A stretch of 64,000 nucleotides of DNA, taken from the NCBI GenBank assembly GCA_028023455.1, contig JAQFVV010006707.1, forward strand, positions 248,001-312,000. The letters run 5' to 3'. A model generated the notes under the pieces. The model ran no database searches. It was not told the origin of the DNA and worked only from the letters and a program-made list of their open reading frames with translations. How positions within the stretch are numbered: position 1 is the stretch's first letter; each line of letters opens with the position of its first letter. A program made the position numbers and the translations under genes. The stretch comes from Epiperipatus broadwayi. Its lineage: Eukaryota > Onychophora > Udeonychophora > Euonychophora > Peripatidae. Below are positions 29,833 through 40,971 of the stretch, piece after piece.

Positions 29833-32450
29833 ATATATATTATACCAGTCGAAAAACCCACCAAAAGAACCGCAAGTCGGATCCACACTCATTTGTTCGA
29901 ACTGAATTGAAACCCAACTCACCAGCTCAGATTAGTAGAAATCTAAATCGATGGCACAGTGCTATGCGCCAAGAAACTAGCTCAATGGTTGGTGAGGATT
30001 AGAGACCCCTGAACTGACATTAATATCTGATAATAAATGACTAAAATAATTTTAAATCGAATCATATGTATATGTTCGGATTGCCAACACAGACAGCGAG
30101 TATTAACATTAAACTAATTATGAAAAAATTAAGAACTAAGAAACCAAGTGTGTTTAGAAAATATTTAATAATAATAATTTGTTTGGTTTGAATTTTAAAT
30201 AAAGATTAAATTAATTAATTCTAGTCCTTAAACAAAGTTTATAATTATAATACGAGTGGCGGTCCTTATTATATGCCAATTAATATTACGTAATATTTGA
30301 AAGTCTATGTCTATGCCCCCAACAAGAAAATAAAGGCAGATAAAGGTATTCATTAGTAAAGGAAATTATTACTCTATTTTTTTTACGAAAGAATGGGATA
30401 TTTATTTTCACATTCACAAATCCATTCATGAAGAGCAAGATACGTATTTTAGGGCATAACTTTAATCTTTATTGGAAAACTTATTTAATTAAATATAACT
30501 GAGATTTTGTTCAACTTTAATTGAAATCACTTCATCACAAATTACGAGCATCAGAGCGGACTTTACTGGAGCAGAGTGGTAACAGTGCTGACGAATTATG
30601 AGCTATAAGATGAAATTGAAAGATAATAGCTAGTCGATAATCGAAGTCCTATGGTGGCTTGCATCTGACAACTCTTATGCCCTTTGACTAATATGAACAG
30701 GAGAGGAAGTGCTTTCTTCCTCGATAATTTAAAATAACAGAAATATGATCACCGACCAGCCTAACGGAGCGGAAGATTGCCCTATGTCAGCAATGTTTAA
30801 AAATGATGACTTGATAGTCATCATTTGAATACTAAAACCTATATAGAATGCTCTACATGATGACTTGATCAATTAATTAAAGTCAAATGAGCTTTTAACG
30901 AAAACTATTTTAAAGTATTTGTAAGTCATATTAATTATGCCCCAATCATCGTGCCCTTCCTAAATCTTAAATAACAAAGTTGAATTAGAATATATTTAAT
31001 CCTTTATCGGCCCTTTTGCAATAAAAAACATTTTAAGATTAGATTTGAATAAATACATATTGGTGAATACAAAAAATAGCTGGGGCATAGATTACAACAG
31101 AGCTAATAATTTATTATTAGCCAATTAAAAAAATAACACACACATTTAATAATCTCTTTCGACTCGATAATTGATAGAATGGTAAATCTAGTTCTAATGG
31201 GCGAGAATTACTACTAGAATTATTATATTGTTATTTGCACAAGGCAAGGGAAACAAAAAAGATCATCGAGTCGAAAGATTATTGGCATATAATTAAAAAT
31301 AAATGACATTAATAAATCACACGATAAATATATATTTATATATAATATAGTAAATGAACCGCCAAGTAAGAAAAAAGAAAGTTTAAAGACTAGAGGTTGA
31401 GAGAACTATGATATAAATTTACAGTAGCATGAATAAAAGGTTTTATAAAGATTGTTACATTAAAGAATAAAAGAGCTCTAAAAGGGAGTGTAAAGTAAAG
31501 TTCGAAACTGGCCAGAAAGTTTAAGGTTCATTATGAAAACATATTACCCATTTCTTCCAGGGATGGTTCTTAGGTTACACCTCTGAGTTGGTAAAAAAAA
31601 TGTAGGCACACATTTAGCTGATTACCTGAACAGTATTTTAGTGGCTTTTCATAATTTTAGCAGCATGATTGGTCCGGAAAAGATTCAGCAGCTCCATTGA
31701 AGATTTTCAGGGGACTTCAGGAACCGATAGACAGATTCCTGATGTTTAGCTCCTTACCATTATTGAAACATTATCTTAAACGCACACAGTTTACTGCACT
31801 TTTCTACAACAAAGATGACTCTTTTTTTTCAAACTTTTCAGAGCTATATATCTGTCCTCTGATGCCTTCAGGATAGTGCTTACTTTCATTATCAATGTTT
31901 TTAGATGTACTGGTAGTTTTTAGATACATTCCTCCGATAAGGCTTTCAAACTCATTAACTTGAATTCATTTTCTAATTAGAAAATGAATTCTTAAAATCA
32001 GAAAATGATTTTAATTAGGAAATCCTTATATTTTTTTTAATTAATAAAACTTTAACTGTTGTTTTTGGAAAGGGAAAATCTGAAAGCTTATCGAAAGAAT
32101 GTAGCTTTTAATTAATAAAACTTTAACAAATTATTTAAAAATAAAATCAAACATTCCTGATGCAATGAAACTTTTAAACAATTATATATATTTAAATATT
32201 TACAAATATATAATATATAAATTCATGAATAATTCTATCATGAATTTATTAATAGAATTGGTCAATTTAAATATGAAACTAATTAATTTTAATACACATT
32301 TATGAAATAAGTTACTCTTTATGGAAATTAGCATGGATTGAATGTATAAAGCCCCTTGGTATTGGAAATTTAAGGTTAGTACTAGGGTTTGAAGTGGGCT
32401 TATGGCTAGGTGTCATGAAGCTAGGATTGAACTCAGATCTGCCTGCTTCA
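29833..32450. mobile_element. 2.6-kb noncoding insert inside repeat L copy 2
   Basis: The left and right parts of repeat L copy 2 match a continuous stretch of copy 1 (28215-28235), so 29833 to about 32450 is inserted within its AT run. The insert has visibly more G and C than its surroundings and no ORF above about 66 codons. It contains one clear inverted repeat (31148-31168 against 31265-31283, AATCTCTTTCGACTCGAT and its complement). I recognise no family. It could be a nonautonomous element or a fragment of a larger one. Confidence 0.45.
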
Positions 32451-32481
32451 ATATATATATATATATATATATATATAGTGG

Positions 32482-32524
<43 letters not shown>
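32451..32524. repeat. (TA)n microsatellite
   Basis: Two TA blocks separated by a short GTGGC, at the right edge of the insert. Confidence 0.9.
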
Positions 32525-32528
<4 letters not shown>

Positions 32529-33405
32529 AAGAAGCCACTGACAGGAATTAACACACAAAACATTTATTAACGCACATATAAATAAAATTGAGGAATAAAA
32601 TTTAGGTTTAGCTTATCAAATCTTGAAAGTTCTTAATAATCTTTTTAAAAATGTTTCAGTTATATCTCTTGCAGTAGAAGAATCCTGGTTCCTGGTGTCA
32701 ATTTCCACGAAAACTTTATTTGAAGATCAGTCTATCTGATGGTGGCCTTAGTTGGTTCAATCCTGGTATTATTTTATTTTATTGCAGAATCCATATGATT
32801 TGGGTCTGCAACAGTACCATTCATAATTCAACAGTTATTTCATTTGAAGTAAGTGAGAGCAGGAAATAAGTGCATCTTATCACCATTCTCACAAAATCAA
32901 GCTGGAACCATCCTTAACTTCAATATTTTTCATTTTATACACATCATCTGGATTCACTGAACTATCAATCATTTTCATTATGGTCCGAGTGCTGGTTTTC
33001 TGCTTCTATTGGACATTTTGCTTCAGAGCAGAAAACAACCATTATCTTTTATCTATATCTTTCATCTGACTTATTAATTACATAAGATCCCCATGGCCTA
33101 GTTTGCTTTACAATAATTAATAACACAATGATTTCCATTTTGAGATTTCAGGAATTAATTAATACCTGTTTCTAATTTTACTTACATTACTTTTTTCTAA
33201 AATATTTTATATTTAGATCTTTTATCTTTTTTTATAAAAAAGTATGTTCAAATACTTTTTTATTTAAAAAAAGAAATACATTAAAAGTTTTGCACATGTG
33301 CATATATATATTGAACAACTCTTTTTAATTTTAGCTTTTAGTGTTTTATTTATGAACTTAAAAAAAGTTTTTATTCTAATTTTAAATTAATGTAATGGTA
33401 TATTA
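32525..33405 (+). repeat. LTR-like repeat L, copy 2, right part
   Basis: Matches 28230-29095: GAAGCCACTGACAGGAATTA, TTGAGGAATAAAATTTAGG, CCTGGTGTCAATTTCCAC, GAATCCATATGATTTGGGTC, ATTTCCATTTTGAGATTTC, and the end AATTAATGTAATGG. Confidence 0.7.
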
Positions 33406-33413
33406 TATACCAC

Positions 33414-33417
<4 letters not shown>

Positions 33418-33462
<45 letters not shown>

Positions 33463-33491
33463 TATATATGCGTGTGTGTGTGTGTGTGTGT
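33418..33491. repeat. (TA)n then (GT)n microsatellite
   Basis: About 44 bp of TA, a short spacer, then about 20 bp of GT, directly before the first retrozyme-like unit. Confidence 0.9.
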
Positions 33492-33640
33492 GATAAACAA
33501 AACAAGTTATAAATTTGGTAACTTGCTTTTAGTTTGCATTTTATGATCACTAGATAGAGCTTTACCAACAGCTCCTAACAAGCTTTGTTTACATAAATGC
33601 TGAGAGAGATAGAATTCAATATTTTTTTCATTGTCTCCCA

Positions 33641-33686
33641 CCTACAGACCATGGTTTCAAGCTAGTTGGCTCACATCAGTGAAGGG
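33641..33686 (-). ncRNA. Hammerhead-like motif, repeat B unit 1
   Basis: Minus strand. Stem I (C)CCTTCA with TGTAGG (one mismatch). Core CTGATGT (A9 to T). Stem II GAGC/GCTT (G-U closing). GAAA exact (complement 33655-33658). Stem III is the palindrome ACCATGGT. Cleavage triplet GTC. The A9 change may weaken activity. Confidence 0.5.
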
Positions 33687-34045
33687 TTGGAAGACTTGAA
33701 ATTAGATCTAAATACTAACTCTAAAACCAGCATTTCTCAAACACATTTCTATCAGCTTGAAAGCATGAAATTTCTCAGACATGTAATGTTTTCAAATCCA
33801 ACTTCACAAACTAGGTAGCCATATGGGTCGGAAATCAGTTCAGTTTCACCATATAGTAATAGCATCTGCAATATATATCATTGCAAAAACCTTCAAGGGT
33901 ACATTTATGATAAACAAAACAAGTTTACTTGCTTTTAGCTTGTATTTTATGATCACTAGATAGAGCTTTACCAACAGCTCCTAACAACCTTTGTTTACAT
34001 AAATGCTGAGAGAGATAGAATTCAATATCTCTTTCATTGTCTCCA

Positions 34046-34090
34046 CCTCCAGACCATGGTTTCAATCTAGTTGGCTCACATCAGTGAAGG
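34046..34090 (-). ncRNA. Hammerhead-like motif, repeat B unit 2
   Basis: Same layout as unit 1, with a better stem I (CCTTCA with TGGAGG, 6 bp with one G-U). Core CTGATGT, GAAA at complement 34060-34063, palindromic stem III ACCATGGT, then GTC. It lies about 404 bp from the unit 1 motif, so a two-unit transcript would carry two ribozymes able to pair through stem III. Confidence 0.5.
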
Positions 34091-34372
34091 GCTGGAACAC
34101 TAGAAATTAGATCTAAATACTAACTCTAAAACCAGCATTTATCAAATACATTTCTATCAGTTTGAAAGCTTAAAATTTCTCAGACACGTAATGTTTTCAA
34201 ATCCAACTTCACAAACTAGATAGTTATATGGGTCTGAAATCAGTTCAGTTTCACCATATATTAAAAGCCTCTGCTATATATATATATATATCATTGCAAC
34301 AACATTCAATGGTACATTTATGATAAACAAAACAAGTTATAAATTTTGTAACTTGCTTTTAGCTTGAAATCA

Positions 34373-34720
34373 CCCCACATGGTTAAGAAGTCCAGTACCA
34401 CCATCTGTGAACTAATATATAAATACATTATAGCCCATATTTCAAAATAGCCAGCTCAAAATTATATCACTTTGAACTGTCTGCTATAAGATGATATAAA
34501 TTGAAATATGAACAAACTCAAACAAATAACTTGAAATTTTAGCAAGCAATGATCTTAGCTTTTTGCTACAAACATGCTTAACTATTATTATATAAAAAAC
34601 AAACTAAGTTTTAGTAATTTAAATCTCTAAACCACCTAACAAACATGTATAGAAAATAATCCCAGTGTATAATGCTATACTGAAATAAATATACAAATAT
34701 TAAACATTAAAATACTCCAC
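34373..34720. other. AT-rich spacer between ribozyme repeats
   Basis: Contains ACCCCACATGGTTAAGAAGTCC at 34374, which recurs as ACTCCACTTGGTTAAGAAATCC at 34713, so a roughly 340-bp direct repeat of flanking sequence is present. No gene. Confidence 0.45.
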
Positions 34721-34774
34721 TTGGTTAAGAAATCCAGTACTGCACTCTGTGAACTAATATATAAATACATTAGA

Positions 34775-34808
34775 GTTCGTATATATATATATATATATAT
34801 ATACGAAC
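34775..34808. repeat. AT-rich perfect palindrome
   Basis: AGTTCG, an alternating TA core, then CGAACT: an uninterrupted palindrome able to form a cruciform. It sits at the start of retrozyme-like copy C. Confidence 0.85.
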
Positions 34809-34826
34809 TATATATATATATTTATA

Positions 34827-34862
<36 letters not shown>

Positions 34863-34866
<4 letters not shown>

Positions 34867-35505
34867 CAACAGATGGCGTTTTTACCAAAAACACGATCAA
34901 GTGTTTGTTTACATAAACGATCAAAGAGTCAGAATTAACTATCTCTTTCGTTTTAGCCCACTTTCAGATCAGCTGATTTCAAGCTATTTTGCTATCATCA
35001 GTGAAAGACAGAGCCAAGAAACTAGATCTAAAAACTGACTCCAAGTGTTTATGCACAGAGTTTCTATCAGTTTGCAAGTATGAAATTTTTCAGACCGATA
35101 AAGTCTTCAAATTCAGCCAAACAAGCTAGATAGCTATATAAGTCTGATCTCAGTTCAGCTTCTCCACATAGTCAAAGCCTCTGCAATCTATATCATTGCG
35201 GAAACCTTTAAAGGTAGATTTATGAAAAACAAAAACAAGTTTTAATCACGCTAAAACCTGCTGACGCTTGTATTTATGATCAACAGATGGCGTTTTTTTT
35301 CTTGGCTCTGTCTTTTACTGATGATAGCAAAATAGCTTGAAATCAAATGAAAGAGATAGTTAATTCTGACTCTTTGATCGTTTATGTAAACAAATGCTTG
35401 ATCGTGTTTTTGGTAAAAACGCCATCTGTTGATCATAAATACAAGCGTCAGCAGGTTTTAACGTGATTAAAGCTTGTTTTTGTTTTTCATAAATCTACCT
35501 TTAAC
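34863..35505. mobile_element. Retrozyme-like foldback, subfamily C
   Basis: A unit with a minus-strand hammerhead (34961-35007) runs to about 35230. It is followed by inverted sequence in which arms 35207-35293 and 35415-35503 are near-exact complements (shared GATCAACAGATGGCG, CTGCTGACGCTTG and TAGATTTATGAAAAACA motifs). Between the arms lies a shortened, inverted copy of the ribozyme region (CTGATGATAGCAAAATAGC at about 35318) that has lost stem III. The body shares the TCTGATCTCAGTTCAGCTTC segment with subfamilies A, B and D. No ORF; the two frames crossing it are shadows of the repeat. Confidence 0.65.
34961..35007 (-). ncRNA. Hammerhead ribozyme candidate, exact core
   Basis: Minus strand. 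Stem I CTTTCA with TGAAAG (6 bp, perfect). Core CTGATGA exact (complement 34995-35001). Stem II AGC/GCT above a T-T mismatch, loop AAAATA. GAAA exact (complement 34977-34980). Stem III is the 10-nt palindrome ATCAGCTGAT. Cleavage base C (34967). The core is intact; the weak point is the T-T at the base of stem II. Confidence 0.6.
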
Positions 35506-35559
35506 TATTCGACATTATATCTCCAGAAATAGTTCTCCCACTAATATTGTTAATAAATT

Positions 35560-38157
35560 AGATACAATACACTTAAAACTAAAAAAATACTTCATGTGAC
35601 CCTTCTTCAGTTAAATCAATAATGTTTTTAAAACAAGAATACAAGCAAACCCAACACATACTGGCTGCTTATCTCTCTACAAAAAAAGCAAAATTTTTTT
35701 TAGCTAATCACCATAACTGGTCTAAAGGATATATTTGGTGGGCCTTAGGTTATACTCCCAAAAAATTAACTCCTTCATCTATTATTTTTGATTCAAAAAT
35801 GATTGCTGGGGAAGACATGACTCCACAAATATATTATCACTTTAAAGCTAGACTCCAAAAATTTCCTTTTCCAAAATTCTCTTCATTTCACTTTGGTTTT
35901 ACCACAGAAGAACATAACATTACAAAGTATGAAATTGCTCTCAAGTTGAACACTATTCCAAACAATACACACCCAGGTACACATGCAATTCCAAAATTTT
36001 TATTATCACATTTTAGCCACTTTACTATCCCAATAGTACACAATATGATAAATTATCTATCAAAACAAATACATAACACTGACCAACTTTATCCAGTATC
36101 ACTGGTCCCTTTTCTAAAAAAAAATACACTTCCTTCTCCTCTAGATAATATATGCCCTATTTCAATGTCTCCTCTGATTATCAAACTAATAGAGTCTCTT
36201 TTAAAAGACAAAATTCAACCCCTAATACTTCCTGGGTTGTCTAAGTTTCAGTTTGCTAGAAAAGGATGTTCTACTTCTGAAGCACTTATGTTATGTAAAA
36301 TATTAATAGAGGATGTAAGACAATCTAGAAAATCAGCACCTATTGCAATTCAATTAGACATACAGGTTGCAATCGAATCAGTGCCTGTGGACAAGCTACT
36401 ACAGGTACTTAGTCAACATAAAATTCCAATACCTATGTTCTAGCAAACCTGCTCATCAATAAAAAATACACATTACTCTTAATGGCAAAATGTCCCCTGA
36501 CTTCACTCTACACAACTCAATACCACAAGGGTCTCCCCTTAGTTCATTGTTTTTTATCACATATATTAACCCCCTCCTACTAGAAATAGAATCTAAATTG
36601 CCAGGAATATATGTACCCCTCATAAACCAATCCATCAATCATATTTCATACATGGATGATATAGTCATTTTTTTGCCATCCAAAAAAACATTTGCCTTTA
36701 ATGTATACCATTTTAGAAAATTACTCTGCAGCTTATAGTTTAAAATTTAACAAAGAAAAAACATCTATTTGAAGTATACTTTCTGGTAATCAAATTCACT
36801 CAGTTTGCAGTTCCTCTCCCCACAAATTTCTTGGTCTCCCAATTCATCTGTCTATAAATGCAATGAGAAGGATAATACAAGAACAATTAATATCTGCAAT
36901 TGAAAAGGTGGCAACCTCACTTTCAAAAGCATATCTTTCATTGCATAGTAAAATATCATTCATTAACATATTAATTTTCTCAAAAATAAATTACTATGCA
37001 CCTATCATTAAATTTACAAACTCATTAAAAAAACAATTAACTCTTTTTGCACCAAACTCATATGGAATAATAAGGCAGTGGTAATAAGCATCAAAAGTCT
37101 GCAAAAACATTCAAGACTAAATGGCCTGTCATTACACTGCATTTCAACATTCTATTACCAAAAAAACTCATAATGCATTAATGAAACTTTATATAACATA
37201 TAAAAATTTCCAAGTCTTTCTTCCAATATCACCTACAGACACTCCACCTCCTATTAAAAATAAATTCATTAACAATCTAATAAAAACAATATTCAAACAT
37301 AAAGTACCTGCTACAAACCTTTTCTCAACTAAAATTAAGTATTGGGAAGCACATTACATAACAAATAATTCCAATTCCTTTGAAATTCCCATTAGCTTAA
37401 TTAAATATCACAAATAAATCTATAATCCAAAAATTTAAATTCTGGTACTTGGAGCCTAAGTACTTAGATTTTCTAATAAAAATCAACCTTAGAGCTTTAC
37501 CTACCAATGCTTTTCTGGCTGGAAGATGGAGATCTCCAAACATAGATGCCATTTGTCAACTATGTAATAAAGAAGAAGAAACAATGGAACATTTTATTTC
37601 TCAGTGTACTTCTCTCAAAACATATCGAGAACTAATTGCTGATATAACCCATAATCCAAATGATCATTGACAGTATTGATAGAAAATATTCAAAGTGGGT
37701 TGTTTCCAACAATAAGACTAACAATCTTTATACTATATACACTCTGGTTTATGAGATGCCACTTTATATTCAATCTCACATCTCGTAAACTTAAATCACT
37801 TTTTCTCAATAAGTTAGCAAAAATTAAAACAAGAGATTAGGCATTAGCTCCAACTGATATAGTATCAGCCACTTGGAGTTTGATCAAATTACCAACACCA
37901 CTGTGAAATATGAATCACATATTTGCTGTATGTAAGTGAGAGTTTTGTTGTCATATATGTATTTAATATTGTTACTGTTATTGATTAATTTTTTTTCCTC
38001 AGTTTTTCAACATTATTAATGTAAAAATATTTCATGTATTCATAATAATAATTTTGTTAATAATTTTCAATTCTAAATTGTAGATCAGCTCTTGTAACAT
38101 GTTTTAAAATTGTATTTTCATACATGTACTTATGATATCAAATAAAGTACTTTAAAA
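35560..38157 (+). pseudogene. Non-LTR retrotransposon ORF2, reverse transcriptase, frameshifted
   Basis: A long decayed LINE ORF spread over three frames (open pieces 35622-36443, 36490-36738, 36863-37084, 37121-37417, 37449-37670). RT motifs in order: NICPISMSPLIIKLIESLL (R-P-I-S-L region), GLSKFQFARKGCSTSEAL (Q-F-G-F-R-x-G-S-T), IQLDIQVAIESVPVDKLL (L-D-x-x-A-F-D-S-V; here QVAIES replaces the usual AFDS), IPQGSPLSSLFF, then the catalytic YMDDIVIF and FLGLPIH. C-terminal: LRALPTNAFLAGRW and CQLCNKEEETMEHFISQC, a CX2C..H..C zinc finger. The endonuclease end is not visible. The 3' end is an AT-rich UTR running into a trinucleotide tail at 38158. The style is I/Jockey/R1-like, but the clade is not certain. 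The stops and the altered motif show that it is dead. Confidence 0.85.
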
Positions 38158-39137
<980 letters not shown>

Positions 39138-39441
39138 AAATCCAATTTATCCAAATTACTTTGACAACTTTTTAGCAAAAACCTTTTATTGTACATATAT
39201 ACACTTACACATATGTTTCAGCTGTTCTGCAGTCTTCTTCAGAACCACTTTAGATTCATCTTTTTATTTTTTAATTTTCGAAGAACAAAAAAAAAGAAAA
39301 ATATATTTTTTAAAAGATTAAAGTAAAGTAGCTCTGAAGAAGACTGCAGGATAGTTGAAATATAGGTGTATGTGCATATATGTACAATAAAAGGTTTTTG
39401 CTAAAAAAGTGTTCAAAGTGATTTGGATAAATTGGATTTAT
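39138..39441. mobile_element. Foldback element with PLE-terminus-like ends
   Basis: Arms 39138-39253 and 39322-39441 are imperfect inverted copies (116-120 bp) around a 68-bp AT-rich spacer. Landmarks in the right arm: CTCTGAAGAAGACTGCAGG, TATGTACAATAAAAGG, TTTTTGCTAAAAAAGTG, TGGATAAATTGGATTTAT. Each arm contains CTGAAGA, a hairpin, then GAAA, the order of a hammerhead's CTGANGA and GAAA cores (39236-39242 to 39216-39219 on the minus strand; 39334-39340 to 39357-39360 on the plus strand). No ORF. Confidence 0.55.
39204..39245 (-). ncRNA. Possible decayed hammerhead motif in foldback arm
   Basis: Minus strand: CTGAAGA, stem II AG-(A)-CTG/CAG-CT with loop CAGAA, GAAA, then the palindrome ACATATGT, but with G instead of a cleavable NUH base. 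Stem I is not evident. The opposite arm has a diverged copy. Confidence 0.3.
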
Positions 39442-40145
39442 AATTTTCTTATTGTTATTATTTGTTTTTATCATTTATTTTATATTATGTAATAAAATAA
39501 TTGTTAATTTTCGATAGTTCCCTTTAGTCATTATTAAAGCCACTTCATAACTGCACATTTTTTGATAGAAAAATGTCATATTTGAGATAGCTTACACATA
39601 AAATCTATCTGGATTAAACACATCATTATTATATTAATCCTATTCCAAATATTAAAGTATTGGATAAGAAGTTGTATATAAAATCCCTTTTACATTGTCA
39701 TAATTTAATATGCATAAATACACTTTATATCCATGTATTTATTTTTTTAATTTATAAAACGCTGAGATAAATTATTAATCAACTTTGTATATAAAAAATG
39801 CTAGCCTTAATTTTAAAATACAGACTGAGTTACTCTTAATTAGTTCTTATAGTTAAGAAACAATATAGTTGCAAAGATTTTTATTGATAAAATGGAATAA
39901 GACTAATAGTATACATACTATTGAATATCCCTGAGAAATTTATTTATCATTTTTTTGAATGTGAATCTATTATCAACGTATAGAATAGTTTTTACTTATG
40001 TGGAAATATATGCAAACTTGTTTGCATAGAGAATTGTAAGTTGTGTTTTGGATAATAAATGCACTTCTTCCACACGATCAATGTGACTCAACTGGCTTTC
40101 TCCATATTATTGAAACCTAGATCGCAAACACTCTCCATATGATAT
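39442..40145. other. AT-rich spacer
   Basis: No gene or repeat recognised. Confidence 0.5.
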
Positions 40146-40193
40146 ATATATAGTTCGCAAAACAAACTCTTAACAAGCTTTGAGAATACCTTC

Positions 40194-40235
40194 AACCCCA
40201 GACTGGTTTCTGCATTTAGCATCGTCAGCGAGGTG
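40194..40235 (-). ncRNA. Hammerhead ribozyme, near-canonical core
   Basis: Minus strand. Stem I CACCTCG with TGGGGTT (6 bp including G-U pairs). Core CTGACGA exact (complement 40222-40228). Stem II TGC/GCA with loop TAAAT. GAAA exact (complement 40207-40210). Stem III AC/GT with loop CA. Cleavage triplet GTC, C at 40201. Every core base matches consensus. Confidence 0.65.
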
Positions 40236-40802
40236 TTAAAATATTCATTAGATTAAAAATACTAGGACTAGCCCAGCACTTTATCTAATGTATAACTATT
40301 GAGAAGAAAATCTTAAATTTTCAGACATCTATATGTCTAAAAATTCAGCTATCTAACTCAAATAGCCATATGGGACTGAACTAAGTTCAGATACATCATA
40401 TATTAATAGCTCTAGCAATATAAAATCGCCAAACCCTTAATAGCAAAAAATACATTGATAAAAAAATATCAAGTCAGAATTCACATGACCTAATTTTAAT
40501 AAAGTTCATGTTACAAATTTTGTATATAAAGTTTGCAAACCAAACTCTTAACAAGCTTTGAGAATACCCTCAACCCCAGACTGGTTTCTGCATCTAGCAA
40601 ATTATTTATTTATTTATTTTTTGCTACTATGGATTTGGCAATTTGATATTGCTAGAGCTATTAATATATGGTGTATCTGAACTTAGTTCAGTCCCATATG
40701 GCTATTTGAGTTAGATAGCTGGATTTTTAGACATATAGATGTCTGAAAATTTCAGATAAAGTGCTGGGCTAGTCCTATTATTTTTAATCTAATGAATATC
40801 TT

Positions 40803-40848
40803 AACACCTCACTGACGATGCTAGATGCACAAACCAGTCTAGGGTTGA
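40803..40848 (+). ncRNA. Hammerhead-like motif, inverted copy (G12-to-C)
   Basis: Core CTGACGA exact (40812-40818). Stem II TGC/GCA. CAAA at 40830-40833 replaces GAAA. Stem III AC/GT with loop CA, then C40839. Stem I CACCTCA with TAGGGTT, one mismatch. The CAAA change should inactivate it. Confidence 0.5.
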
Positions 40849-40971
40849 GGGTATTCTCAAAGTTTGTTAAGAGTTTGTTTTGAAAACCGTATATATAACA
40901 TTTGTAGCATGAGCTTTATTAAAATTAGGTCATGTGATATCTGACTTGATTTTTTATCAATATATATATAT

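Larger units (their letters stand above)
33491..34372 (-). mobile_element. Retrozyme-like tandem repeat, subfamily B (413-417-bp period)
   Basis: TGATAAACAAAACAAGTT begins at 33491, 33908 and 34321, giving two full units (417 and 413 bp) and a truncated third. Each full unit carries a hammerhead-like motif on the minus strand (33641-33686, 34046-34090). There is no ORF. The unit body contains the ATGGGTC..TCAGTTCAGTTTCACCATATA segment shared with subfamilies A, C and D. Tandem ribozyme-bearing noncoding units of this size are known in metazoan retrozymes, whose RNAs are made as multimers, self-cleave and circularise; applying that here is inference. Confidence 0.65.
40146..40971. mobile_element. 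Retrozyme-like tandem and foldback repeat, subfamily D (378-bp period)
   Basis: CAAACTCTTAACAAGCTTTGA begins at 40163 and again at 40541 (378-bp period). The second unit is cut short at about 40600, and the sequence then runs back as an inverted copy to about 40955. Three hammerhead-region copies occur: intact on the minus strand (40194-40235), truncated (about 40575-40600), and inverted on the plus strand (40803-40848). Shared body motifs with subfamilies A-C include TATCTAACTCAAATAGCCAT and GAACTAAGTTCAGATACATC. The right end is interrupted by repeat L copy 3. Confidence 0.65.

Noticed and set aside
30590-30625. CTGACGA and GATGAAATTG inside the 2.6-kb insert as a hammerhead
   Set aside because: Stem II pairs only 2-3 bases, no stem I complement was found, and there is no short stem III.
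34721-35436. Frames of 105 and 61 codons on opposite strands with the same peptide NRWRFYQKHDQ
   Set aside because: The matching peptides come from the two arms of a noncoding foldback repeat, not from paralogous genes.
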